From positions 58,412,019 through 58,476,018 of the forward strand of contig CM049306.1 of NCBI GenBank assembly GCA_026874595.1: 64,000 nt of DNA. The letters are read 5' to 3'. The notes below the pieces were generated by a model. The model was not told where the DNA came from and did no database searches. It saw only the letters and a program-made list of their open reading frames with translations. Positions 26,478-37,119 of this stretch are shown here, piece by piece. Both the position numbers and the translations under genes were made by a program. Each line of letters begins with the position of its first letter. Position 1 is the first letter of the stretch. The stretch comes from Sipunculus nudus (lineage: Eukaryota; Annelida; Sipuncula; Golfingiida; Sipunculidae).

Positions 26478-27008
26478 AGTCTGTTCCACAGTAGGGTGCC
26501 CATTGAAATTTGGCAATTATCCTCTGAAACTAAAAAAAAACAATCACACAGTTTGATCTTAAAACTGTTGAGGGACCGAAGGCCTATTATGAGAAGTAAA
26601 CTTTACAACAAAAACCAACATTTATATTTTGCAACCTTCTGGTTCTTCTGAGTCTTGTGGTCAAGTGAAATGGCGTCTATCATTGGTTGCAGACAAAGTT
26701 CTGCATTTTTTTTTAGAAAATTTATGACCAATTATAAGCCAATCGGGAGCTTTCAAGCGCAGTTATTTGAGCATGTGACCAGTGACCTTGACCTTCATTA
26801 ATGGGGCCGAGGTGTTGTAAAAAATGTTTACTCAGATATTGATTTAGTTGCATTGCTAAAATATTTTGCAAGATAAAATATTTTAATTAAATTATAGTTA
26901 ATAAGGCCAATACCCCATTCCTTCATTGCAGCATAACATATGGATTCAGTCTGCCAGTTTATGAAAATATTGCAAAATTTCAATGGGCACCCTACTGTGG
27001 AACAGACT
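26478..27008. mobile_element. MITE with about 36-bp terminal inverted repeats
   Basis: AGTCTGTTCCACAGTAGGG followed by TGCCCATTGAAATTT at the left is repeated as its reverse complement at the right end, almost without change. The 531-bp element has no transposase frame. No clear target duplication is visible, so the superfamily is not assigned. Confidence 0.8.
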
Positions 27009-27163
27009 ATAGTGAAATTAATTAATCATAATCATTAATCGTATGGTTAATAAACATTACAGCTGTTCATCTACATTTATCTGTAGAATTTATGTGATTT
27101 CATATGAACCCTGCTTACATATTCGTGAATTGTTTGTAATATCTGTTAAGAAAAAGTTCCTAT

Positions 27164-27523
27164 AAGGCCAAACAAAAAATAAGTTTGGTTCTCGGGCATT
27201 TTTTTCGTTAATCAATGGGGGCGGGCGGTTTTTTATATTTTTAATTTTTGTGTATGTTTAAAAAAAAGTCAAATGATAAGGAAAAACATGAGAATAACAA
27301 TTTTATTTTGCTAAACAAGTAAAAGCAGTTCATTACAAAGGAAATTTTATCAAAATTGTATGATTTTATCTTCTTGAAAGAAATGTCCGAGCGGCTTGAG
27401 CCCAAAATTGGTAAATTTCTATTGAAAAACAAAATAAAAATTTTTTGAAGCGGAGGTTTAAAATTGACGCGGGCGGTGCCTGAGAACCATACCTTATTAT
27501 TATTATTATTTTTTTTTTGCCTA
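27164..27523. mobile_element. MITE with TGGTTCTC(G/A)GGCA inverted ends
   Basis: The left end AAGGCCAAACAAAAAATAAG continues TTTGGTTCTCGGGCATT and GGGGGCGGGCGG. The right end read in reverse is TAGGCAAAAAAAAAATAATA, then GGTATGGTTCTCAGGCAC and CGCCCGCG. The frame inside it is not a gene. Confidence 0.7.
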
Positions 27524-27524
27524 A

Positions 27525-28430
27525 TGCCTCTGTGACGAATGCATGACCTTCTTTATCTATAAGCTATTACTAAACCTGGTACATGCTCAAATGTTGACCA
27601 ACATATACTCAGGTTGTTGGTTGGTCACGTTTTGCAAAACGCCCTTTGCAAAACTATAGAGCGTGTTTTAGCCCTCTGACCAAAGTTTAGTTGTACGTTT
27701 GGTTACGACCAAATGCGTTTTGGCCCTCCATGTCAGGGCTTTGGGTGAACCAGTGGACGGACCAAGCTGAACCGGGAACAGTTGTACCGCATACAGAAGG
27801 TGGTATATAAGGCCCTCATACAAAATCAAAGTACAGGGGCCTATACAGCTATAGACACGGCCCCGGAACAAGCATAAGTGTAATTGGGCATTGAGTGCAA
27901 ACGAGTTGAAACCTGCATGGTCGCTTCAGGGTCATTTTGCCTTGAAAATCACAAACCCACAACAAGCTTTATGGGGAAATTCAGATTAACAATCTCATTG
28001 TGGGTCTTAAAATCTGTTTACCTACTTTTTTCATTAAAGGGATAAAATCAGGAGCAATATTATGCATATTCTTTTACACTATCCGTTCAGCTTTACTTTA
28101 TACAAAACTTTCCTAGCAAAAGTATCCCAGCACACTGTCTCAGTGCCTCCCTTTGAGCTGTTTAACACCTTGTTATGGTTTTGCGTGTTTGTTAACACAG
28201 TTCACGTGTGTCTGTTTACAATAACAAGGCCGCATGGACGGAGACCTGTTCGACTTTGCGCATGCGCGACAGATAACATGCGATGTTTCAGCCAGCGGGA
28301 ACATGTCTTACATTTTTGGGGCCAAGTCAGTCAGAGCATCTCCTTATTGACATATAATTTGGCAAAAGCGGTGCACGAAGTCCCATTCGCTGTTTTTATG
28401 TTGATACCTGGGATCGCGCCCGGACCACTG
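27525..28430. other. Possibly unique flank upstream of 28431
   Basis: No gene is supported. The 28050-28430 part has a more balanced base composition and includes an NRF1-type palindrome (separate entry). Confidence 0.35.
28257..28268. promoter_or_regulatory. NRF1-type palindrome 1
   Basis: TGCGCATGCGCG matches the NRF1 consensus core GCGCATGCGC exactly. In animals this motif marks TATA-less promoters. A second site lies 363 bp downstream, before a consensus splice donor. Confidence 0.4.
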
Positions 28431-28619
28431 CACTCTTAGAAAAAAGGTTCTTGGTGGTCCTTTGAAGAACTCAAATGGATAGAACCATAGTTCTTTCTGG
28501 AACTCTTTTCCCCGTGGATAGGTTCCAGATGGAACCTGGAGGCTCGTGCCATGACCATTACTCAAAATGAGGTTCCAGATGGAATCCGTGGTTTGACCGG
28601 ATACCATGATGATCAGGAA

Positions 28620-28631
28620 GCGCATGCGCAG
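28620..28631. promoter_or_regulatory. NRF1-type palindrome 2
   Basis: GCGCATGCGCAG is a second near-perfect NRF1 motif, about 80 bp upstream of a consensus donor (CG then GTAAGT at 28713). It may mark a plus-strand promoter. Confidence 0.4.
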
Positions 28632-28639
28632 CTTTATTT

Positions 28640-28712
28640 GAACTAATGAAGTCAACGGTCGGGGTTTGTTTTGGTTGCTCGATATATTAGAAGAGGAAAC
28701 ACAGTATATGCG
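28640..28712 (+). ncRNA. Candidate first exon of an unidentified spliced transcript
   Basis: A GTAAGT donor at 28713 follows the NRF1 motif. Plus-strand acceptors follow at 29363 (TTCTCTTTGCAG) and 29886 (the same string). No convincing protein joins across them: the ATG at 28708 runs only a few codons into either exon. The start position is nominal. It may be a 5'UTR or noncoding RNA, or chance. Confidence 0.25.
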
Positions 28713-29363
28713 GTAAGTCTGGTGTTTATATATAATTTAATTTCATTTGAAGAACGTCGAAGATATTTGTCTAGAGATTAACTGTCTAGTGAATAAGTCT
28801 CTGTCTGCAAGGGAGTTACGTTCAGTTAATCTAAACCTGGACAAAGTCCTATGATAAACATGCTATTGCGTGCAATAATCGTTGCAGCAAAGTAATAAAA
28901 GTTAATAGTAAAACAAGTCACAGAGAATTAGAATAGTTCCAGTATTGCAAAGGAACAGTCCCCAAACAAAAGAATAAATCGGCTTAAATGACTGAAACTG
29001 AACAAGCTGAAGGATAATACATGGAATACATTCATAACAACCTGTATACAATGTTTACATGTCTTTATCCTATGTCATATCTTTAGATTGTTCGACAAAT
29101 CATTTTTTATACATAAGGAAAGAGAACACAAGCCTTGCTATTTTAAGTTTAGTAAGAAAATGGTAGAAACTGGAGCGCTGTTTTGAAAACTAATTGGGAT
29201 TTTCAACACTTTGGCCTGGGGCAAAACGGACTCTCTCAATCTTAAGTCACACCCGATTGCACATTGACTGAAAGTGTTCTCAAATTAACTCGGTGTTATA
29301 TAATGGACAAATTATTACCAAGCGTAGACTTTACTTAACTAATTCATGCATTTCTCTTTGCAG

Positions 29364-29436
29364 TGACAGGATACATCGGGCTTGCTATTAAGAGAGCAAA
29401 TGAAAAAGAATTTGACAGGAATTTTCCTATGAAAAG
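29364..29436 (+). ncRNA. Candidate internal exon A of the same transcript
   Basis: It is bounded by TTCTCTTTGCAG and GTAAGT, 73 bp. One frame is open (TGYIGLAIKRANEKEFD..), but with no start codon upstream. It is a paralogue of the segment starting at 29887, with matching GATACATC core. Confidence 0.3.
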
Positions 29437-29886
29437 GTAAGTTTATATAACGTACTTTAAATTTTTTTTCCACAGTTATACTTAAATTGTAATGTGTTCA
29501 GTAGTACTAATACACATATCACAAAACATCACAAAACAAAAATCTAAGATTTTTATTTCGGTATTTAAATCTAATTGTGAGGAACATACAATACATTTTA
29601 AAGAATGAGACAAGGTTGCTTATTGATTATGTAGATACATCGTTGTAATCCAATGCACACATATGCATTCTATTTTGTTTATATTTATTTTTGTTCTGAA
29701 AAATTAACTATTTGGGTTTTCACTACATATAAACATGCGGGACAGAACTAGCGCTCTCAATGTGTGGTTACGCATAATTACAAATTCGTTTAGGGGTCCT
29801 CTAATTAACCTGGTGTTGCATTGATTAATTACGTGTATTACAAAGTACAGAATATTCTGGTCACCAATCCATTCTTTCTCTTTGCA

Positions 29887-29950
29887 GGAACCAGATACAT
29901 CTGCCTGACTAGAAAGAAAGAAAATTCCCATTGAAGAGTGAATTTTTGTT
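29887..29950 (+). ncRNA. Candidate exon B, duplicated relative of exon A
   Basis: It begins after an identical TTCTCTTTGCAG and shares CAGATACATC and GAAAGAAAG-like sequence with exon A. The intron upstream also shares TCTAATTAAC and GGTGTT, so an older duplication of about 520 bp covers both. The right end is not defined. Confidence 0.25.
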
Positions 29951-30303
29951 GTAATCGAGTTGACGATTATAAATGTTTTCAATAATGCACTTGGTATTGT
30001 GTATCACAAAGCAAAAACAGGTATTTTTTTGTCTGTGTTAACCACATATAACTATATAAGGAGACCACAAATAATTTGAAAGCAAGTTAATGAGTATTAT
30101 AAGACAATTAAGAAAAAGTAAATATAATTACGCATTATATGTTAATATACCTTTGTGAAAAGTACGTGTTTATAATAGTTATTGTATTCATGAACTGCAG
30201 TTCATATGATTTAAAATTTTCATGTAAAAGATTTTTAGGGACGCTTGCCAAAAAGTTGTAATGTTAACAACATCAACATCTAAAATGCAATCCCCACTCA
30301 GAA

Positions 30304-30321
30304 TGAGAGAGAGAGAGAGAA
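30304..30321. repeat. (GA)n microsatellite
   Basis: Nine or so GA dinucleotides. Confidence 0.9.
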
Positions 30322-30452
30322 TGAATTACAATTAGCGACTTCACATGCAGACCAGAAACATCGTATGTTAATTAATTCTCAACTACTAGTAATATATATT
30401 TCATTTCTTATTTTTCAGGTCGATTCTCCGTTCACTTCCTTTTAAGCCGCTA

Positions 30453-31722
30453 TCACATATAGCCTACGGGGCCCGTACGGTGAGTAAAATGTGCATTTTT
30501 GGCTAAATTCGCACGGTGCCCGCAAGGTACCCGTACGATTTTCACGGGCGCCGGTTCAAATTTTACCCGCCGTACGGGCGCCGTGGTGCTGAGCTGGCTG
30601 CGCTCAATTCTCCCGGCGTTTTCAACTCACCGTAAGCCCGTAGACAGGACGTACAGAAGCCGTAGAAAGCCCGTGCGGTCGCCTTGCGGGCACCGGCCGG
30701 TATCCGCGCGGCACCCGTACGGTTTTCCGGAGTTTTCTCGACAATATTATAATACGGGCGCCTTGCGGTGTCTGCCGTTGCCGTACGGGCACCGTGCGAT
30801 GGCCTTACGGACCCCGCAAGGGCCCTGTGCGACATGTGAAAAGTTAAATGGCTGCCATGCGGGGTCCGCACGGCTCCCTTTAGATGTAAATTTTGCCCGT
30901 GCGGTGTCCTCACGGTGCCCTGAATCTGAGCTATCGGATTTATAAATAAAGCAACAGTGGCAACAAATCAAACAAAATCTCTGTGCGCTCTGAACGAGTC
31001 AAGTGTTCGGGATGCCAGTTATTCCCTCGCAACGTCTATTTCCTGTGCGCATTGCTGATTTGCAGACACAGTGGGATAGACTCCGCCACAATCAGTAGTT
31101 TGTGGTTGCCGCGCTCATTGGAGAGGATTTGGACAGGGTACGTGCATGAAGACGTCGAAGAAGATGTTGGGTGAAACCATGGTTGCAAAGGCGTGTCATG
31201 CTCGGGCAGTATGACACATTAATGCATGAATTGATGCGGGAGTCTCATGGCGACTTCAAAAATTACATGCGGATGGAGGTGGAAATGTTTCGCGAGATGT
31301 TTCAAATCGTCTTGCTGCATTTTGCTTTCCGCCTCATCTTCGCAGCTTGATGTCTCCACTTGCACATTAGTTTTCTTTCCTTTCTCTTTCTTCTTTGGCT
31401 TCATGTTGAAAAATGGCTACTTCTAAAAAAATCAGCTTTATATAAAGCCGCATGGTGCCAGCGATAACCGGCCGGGCGCCTGCCGGCGACCCCACGGCGG
31501 CAGCGATCACCGGCCGGGTGCCGGCCGGGCACCGTATGATGTACTTGTTTCATGCATAGAACCCGCACATTCACGAAGTTTCGGAGGTAACCGTTCGGTC
31601 GCCGTAGATTATGTGAGTGCAAACACCGTGGGATGAAAAATCACACGGTGTCCGTACGGTCTCGAAAACCCACGGCAAGCCGGCGGGTTGAAGAAACCGT
31701 ACGGTGCCCGGTTTATATGTGA
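30453..31722. mobile_element. GC-rich PIF/Harbinger-derived foldback element
   Basis: The inverted ends TCACATATAGCC..CCCGTACGGT and its counterpart (reverse of ..ACCGTACGGTGCCCGGTTTA TATGTGA) bound 1270 bp. GCTA stands directly outside both ends (30449-30452, 31723-31726), a 3-4 bp target duplication; CTA would fit Harbinger preference. Both arms are filled with degenerate CCGTACGGTGCCCG and CCGGCCGGGCGC units and are much more GC-rich than their surroundings. The centre holds a transposase remnant (separate entry). Frames of 60-148 codons in the arms are repeat translation. Confidence 0.75.
31150..31350 (+). pseudogene. PIF/Harbinger transposase N-terminal remnant
   Basis: An open frame without ATG reads RRRRRCWVKPWLQRR, then GQYDTLMHELMRESHGDFKN and YMRMEVEMFREMFQIVL, ending at TGA 31348-31350. 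The run R(n)-x-WVKPWL-xRR, then GQYDTLM-EL and the F-NY-RM--EMF pattern are characteristic of the start of PIF/Harbinger (HARBI1/ALP1-like) transposases. The DDE catalytic domain that should follow is absent: only about 67 residues remain of roughly 350-450. The nuclease is therefore dead. It lies exactly in the centre of the TIR element, which identifies that element's superfamily. Confidence 0.75.
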
Positions 31723-31734
31723 GCTAGGCATTAC

Positions 31735-32750
31735 CCAGTACACATCACGCAATTAAGGGATATATGACACGGAATACGAGATTAGTTCGACCGTCGCAGT
31801 GTTTGGACTTTATCTCCGATCATACAGCTCATTGATTATATGCAGGCATTTCGTTTTCGATTGAAGATTTGTATACAAAGAAACAATGAATTTGTCCATG
31901 GGACTGGTATACGTTTGAATCGCTCACCAAGGCGTATCAGCTGTAATAGCCATACAAACATCGTGTAAGACACTTGTTGCATCACCTGTCGTGTATCGAT
32001 TATATGTTCCTGCGACTTCATATATTTTATTTTGTAAAGCAGATAAGTATTATTTTTATAATAATGAATTACTCCATAAGAGCACCTGGTCTCACAAGAG
32101 ATAAACAAATACCTGAGAACACACAAATAATTCATCGAAAATATATTCTTGACGTTCAACTGATATTAAACTCACAAAAAAAAAACAGAATACTGCACAT
32201 CGTGGATGTTCTATTCTTATATGCATTTTGGTGTGTGCAGATAAGAATAGTTACAGTGTGAAATATTCAATTTCATTGTTAGTCTATACCAAGAAACTAA
32301 AATTTTGCAGGCAAAACACATCATTTGCCTGAATCTACGCTGAACGATAACAAGGGAATTTATTTAAGTTTGAGAAAACGACTCGGAACTGTGTGAGGTG
32401 ATCACCAACTCTGTATAGCAAATGTCAGTTATATCATTTACGTGCTAATCCTTTTTGTGTTTTTTTTTATTCACAGACTGATTTTAACAACTAAATAAAA
32501 GTGTGTTTCCTTAAAAAAGTTTTTTTTTTCATTTTGCCTCGAAGGTTTCATCACATTTAAAGGACACAAGTATATGATTTCAGCTATGATCCTTGCAGTT
32601 ACCAACCTTCTTTGAGAAATGCTTTCAAATTTTTTTGCATATATATCAACACTCTATAAAATATGTTTGGACATATGACTTAATTATTTATCCTATAATC
32701 GTATAATAAGACATCCAAGACTGTTTTCTTAAATAAAATTACATTGAAGA
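31735..32750. other. No gene seen
   Basis: AT-rich sequence between the nested element and the right GGTTC-rich end. Short frames only. Confidence 0.4.
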
Positions 32751-33019
32751 CTTTATAAAGAACCCTACACATGGGTTCCACCGAGAACCTTTTAAGGTTC
32801 CCCACTCAGTCCATCGTGAAGAACCTTAGGGATTCTTCTCAGAACCTCTGAAGAGGTTCTTTATGGAACCTTCGGGAGGCTCCATAAAAGAACCTTCGGG
32901 AGGTTCGAAAAAAGAACCCCACTTGAAGGTTCTACCTGGAACCTTAAAAGGTTTCCCACTCAGTCCACTCTGAAGAACCCTTTTGGGTTCTAGTTGGAAA
33001 CCTTTTTTCTTAGAGTGTG

Positions 33020-34500
33020 TTTTTAATGTTCGTATACAGGAGTGAGCCAACGGTTTCATTGCAAAATATTGGCAAGTGCAATTAATCAAAGAGAAGACGT
33101 TATTTTTCATGTTAATTCAACATGCTTTATAGGTGATTTTTTAAGAAACGCGACAAATGTTATCTTATATTATGTTGACACATATGTCGTTTGAGAGACG
33201 CTATTTTGTTTTTGACAAAGTATAGCGTTTAAGTACAAAACCAGTAACTAGCTTCTGTCCACAACCAGCCAAACAACTCGCCAAAACGCACCCTTTAGTT
33301 CGCCTGATTGTGTACGCTGCTCATGCAGGGGTTATACACTTCAATCGTCTCAGACATCGTTCCTTATCACCGCTGCTTGGTATCGCAAGGTTCTCTGGGC
33401 AGGAACACCAGGGTACGCACAGAGCACCGAATTGTAATTTCTGAACATGCGACACTCGCTCTAGGTGGGAACCTGTGCATAATGGAAGAAGAAAGAACCT
33501 GAAATGGTCTTGTGAAAAAGATCATTAAGCATTCTAAGGTACTGGAATATCTCGTGTTTTCATGAAGCTATCCAAGATACAGGAATACCTCATATTATCG
33601 GATTATAATGTAATCTTATTTTTTTTTATCGAAACAAAAGATATAATTCCAGTTGTGTTCCTTGGAAAACGTATCCACTGAATATGATTAACCCCCGCTA
33701 CAACAGATCAGAGGTGTTTTCTTGTCTACTTTAAAGCGTCTTTTCTATCAGTATTATTAAAAAGTGTTTAATTAATTCTTAACTCCGGGTTCCAAACTCT
33801 GGCAGGCTCGATAGGGCGAATATACAAGTGACTTGGAAACCGACGTGCGTGTGTGTACATAAAATTTATCAATCAATCGAAACAATTTTTATGTGAAACC
33901 GGTGAGTTGCATCATGACCTGAAAAATGGTGGTTTTCATATATGTAAAGTCTGGATAGTTGTAATCAATCTTAAGACTGTCATAACTAGTATGTTCAGGT
34001 TGTCCAAGAGAAAAGTAATCAGCAGGGAAGCGTAACATTATGGGCTGACATTCACAATTTTAATCCAATTTCACGAACATTGGTTTTCCAGTTTTGTTCA
34101 AACTTTTTAGGATAACAGTAATATACGTCTGGTAAAAGCAAATTACTTGATTGTCTGAGGCAAAATATGTGATATATGAGCTGACAGTGCCGGATGCTGT
34201 TACATGAATTATATTTGTCAGTCTAAAATAGCAAATAAACATGCTGAGAATAAAAAAAGACTAAGTTGAAGATGACACTACTGTCTTCATACAATGAATA
34301 ACGTTATTAATATAGACAGGAGATTTCAAGTCAACCCATGTATGCATTATTCGGTAATTGATGATACAAAATTGATGATTTTGTATAAAATTTTTTTTTC
34401 TAAATTGACCTTAAGTCTTACTCGTAATGATCATTCTGGCTCAATCCCGGCAAACTTTGCAGGGTAAAGGATCATATGTCTGATTATTAGAGATAATTTC
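33020..34500. other. No gene seen
   Basis: No recognisable gene, RNA or repeat. Frames of 60-64 codons here are unsupported. Confidence 0.4.
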
Positions 34501-34504
34501 AATT

Positions 34505-34563
34505 CAGTGGCGGATCAAGAAATGCTTGAACTGGGGGCGTAAGAGGTTGATGGGTATTATGTA

Positions 34564-34615
<52 letters not shown>

Positions 34616-34995
34616 GCAATATAATATTACCCATGACCAAGAATATGATTAGCCATTTTGAACCTCACACAAATATTTAAAATATGGAAAAATTTGATTA
34701 TTCTGTTAAATTCTCCAGTAAACAACTTTCAGAAATAACTGTTCAGTTTATAAACTTATTACTGCTGAGGGAAATATCAACAGAAAATTTTGCTGGAGTC
34801 ATGATACATAGCAAAATGTATAACATTACAGATGAGCAGTGGAAGAATATAAATGGATTCCCTAAGAAAGTCACAAGAGTTAAAAATCTTCAAGAATTAC
34901 AATATAGTATTACTCATAAGGTATTGACCATAAATGACTGGCTGGATAAATGCAAAATAGTAGATAGCTAACCGGGGGGGGGGAGGGCGCCACTG
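34505..34995. mobile_element. GGCGGATC-family TIR element, copy 2, carrying LINE sequence
   Basis: The ends CAGTGGCGGATCA and GGCGCCACTG are inverted. CAATT stands outside each end (34500-34504, 34996-35000), a 5-bp target duplication. Inside are a (TA)n run at 34568-34612, a LINE fragment and a G-rich right end. Confidence 0.7.
34684..34971 (+). pseudogene. Non-LTR retrotransposon reverse transcriptase C-terminal fragment
   Basis: The 95-codon frame includes ITDEQWKNINGFPKKVTR, then LQELQYSITHKVLTINDWL and KCKIVDS. W-x-I--P-K-T---L--LQY-I-HK-L-TN--L-K--I-DS is the well-known region between the reverse transcriptase domain and the terminal zinc-binding segment of LINE ORF2 proteins. The polymerase core and the Cys-rich tail are missing. 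It is a dead scrap trapped inside a TIR element. Confidence 0.65.
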
Positions 34996-35039
34996 CAATT
35001 CGATAGCCAAGCGCAACTGTATAATTTCTTTACTAACTC

Positions 35040-36110
35040 TGACTTATTTTTTTTTAATTTTTAGTCTTATAGAGGAAAAATGGATGAAAGCCAGAAAAGA
35101 AAAGATGAAACTGCAAAGATTTTCAGTTGTGGCACAACTATCCACTCGTTTCCAAGTTGGCTGCCTGGCAGCCACATTGGATTTCTGTGAAATAGCCACG
35201 TTGGATTGTGTGGAACTACCATACTGGAGTGGTTTGGAAATTGATAGCATATATTCTCTTACAAGGACCAATGTTCAGATAAGTATTTGGACAGAAAACA
35301 TGACGTATGGACCAAAGAACAGACAGGAAACCTTATTACTATTGTATACCAGCCAGGTGTGACCTACATTCATCATGACATTATATCTCAGGGGGTTAAG
35401 ATGGTATGAATTGAAACAATCGTAGGTCCCTATTGGTGGCGCCACTTAAAGAAAATATGTGCATACTTGTATCATGATCAATATGTCCGTAAATGTTTGT
35501 GATGACAGCTGCAGCTGTTATTGAGAAATCTTGCCTATATGGAATGGCCCACCTATGAAGCAAGAATCGTATTGATCTTGGGGGCATGAGTTCAAAGGCA
35601 GGGGACCCACTTATTTAAAAATATTGTGGATATACTTTAAGCCAAACTTTTCATGCCAAACCTTTCATCTTGCGCAAATGGCTGACCTTCCAATAGGGGA
35701 AGAACCTAATTGATTATTCGGTCACAAGTTCAAATGTCAAGGGCCACCACTAAAGCAAGAATTGTAAAGGTCAAGGTCACAGGACTCATATATTTAAAAA
35801 GATTGTGGATTCATTTTTTAAGCGAAGCTATTCATTCGGAATGTTCCGTCTTCCACATTAGCTATTTTTTTTTATTAAGGGGTCACATTGTCAAAGAGAA
35901 GGTCACAGGGCCCTAATGGCTTTACTGCCCAAAATGGAAGAAATCTGTAGATTTTGAGGTTACCTGGACGGAGTTTATGTAGTTATGAAAATTCTCATTT
36001 TTTTTACAAATTCAAGGTTCAAGGTCACAGGATCCCCATTTTGAAAAAAAAAAGTTCATAAAAATAACCTTATAAAGAAATTCAGCTGAGCGTCGAGACC
36101 CATGGATCTC
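35040..36110. other. Repeat-like stretch with AAGGTCAAGGTCACA motifs; no supported gene
   Basis: A 92-codon frame at 35084-35362 has plausible composition but no recognisable domain. From about 35640 to 36040 the phrases TCAAGGTCACAGG and similar recur three times (about 35768, 35897, 36013), a pattern of a decayed interspersed repeat. Confidence 0.4.
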
Positions 36111-36270
36111 TATGTTTTTTTAATTGGTAACCGTCAAATAATGTAAAAACTTAAAAAGGTCTTTTTTTCATTCTCAATGCCTCTTTCAAGACATCATTTT
36201 TTTCACCTCTGAGTGTCAGTGATACCGAGTCTTTATCTAGTAATATAAGCTCAAAGACTTTGAGGAAATC

Positions 36271-36381
36271 TTAGCAGACTCCGATCACTTGTCCTCCTGC
36301 CTCCACCTTCGGGTCGTCCATCGTGGTAGTCTTGAATGACATTTCTTCCTCACACTTCATGGACACTGGAGACTCACATTC
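36271..36381 (-). CDS. Candidate terminal exon of an unidentified gene
   Basis: On the minus strand the acceptor ..TTAATACTTTACAG opens a 36-codon frame, ECESPVSMKCEEEMSFKT, then MDDPKVEAGGQVIGVC and TAA. Acceptor, frame and acidic/polar composition look like a real last exon, but I do not recognise the protein. No upstream partner exon could be joined in phase: a frame at 37973-38120 ending SDIYREWPGLSGQM has a GTGAGG donor but the wrong phase. Treat as a lead. Confidence 0.3.
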   Translation of the reverse strand, partial: ECESPVSMKCEEEMSFKTTTMDDPKVEAGGQVIGVC

Positions 36382-36953
36382 CTGTAAAGTATTAAATCTT
36401 TACTTTAACAGGACCTCAAGGCATTACCTTAAATATAACAACATTCATGTCAATAAACTCTTTAAATATTCCTTGACAGTCAGGTAATTTATCATAATCC
36501 CTAATTAAATCCAGCCATTCACCTGCCTTATGTTTAGAATTTGTGATTCCTGGCTTCCATTGGGTACATATTGGTCAATTCCAGCTAAGACAGATAGATT
36601 TGCATACCACCGCTGTATTGGAAGCGTGAGCTGGTTTATCTACAAGCAGTCAGTAAACACGGTTCAAGTGCCAATGTTACCGGAGGTGGTGGATTGCGCA
36701 CTAGCACTTGTTGCTAAGAGCATATGAAGCAACTTTATTTTGTCATTTGAAAACCTGTTTCCTCTGATTTGCCGCTAGATATCCTTGGTGGACATGTCTT
36801 GATAAAGATCGAAGGCCACTTTTTGCATAACTAAAAGGTTAAAATCATGGACTACATTTCAAAAACATGAATATAATGGAAAAAATAAAATAGAAAAGAA
36901 CACTAAACAAACAACAAACAAACCGCGTCTAGCATGTGAATTTGAGGTAAATA

Positions 36954-37064
36954 CAGTGGCGTCAATTTATCTTCAAGGGTGGGGGGGGGGGGGGGGAGAA
37001 TGACTCGCAGGGTGGGGAGATGACAGGCGTGGGAGGGTAATCAAAATTCGGATAAAACATACAT

Positions 37065-37119
<55 letters not shown>

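Larger units (their letters stand above)
28431..33018. mobile_element. Possible large composite element bounded by inverted GGTTC-rich ends
   Basis: The left end CACTCTTAGAAAAAAGGTTC (28431) and the reverse complement of the right end, CACTCTAAGAAAAAAGGTT (33018), match at all but one of the compared positions. Both ends continue inward through dense GGTTC/GAACC palindromes (28431-28590 and 32755-33018), including GGTTCCAGATGGAACC. The interior holds a possible spliced transcript and a nested GC-rich element. No target duplication is seen at the outer edges, so two independent inverted copies of one MITE family remain possible. No transposase frame was found outside the nested element. Confidence 0.45.

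Noticed and set aside
30499-30945. 148-codon plus-strand frame with overlapping minus-strand frames
   Set aside because: It lies in the GC-rich degenerate arms of the Harbinger-derived element, and all frames there are open because stops are rare in CCGTACGG-type repeats.
31219-31404. Lys-rich minus-strand frame beginning MKPKKKEKGKK
   Set aside because: Most of it is antisense to the better-supported transposase remnant; a separate small element protein cannot be excluded but is not supported.
35084-35362. 92-codon plus-strand frame as a gene
   Set aside because: Plausible composition but no recognisable domain, and an opposite-strand frame overlaps it; left as unassigned sequence.
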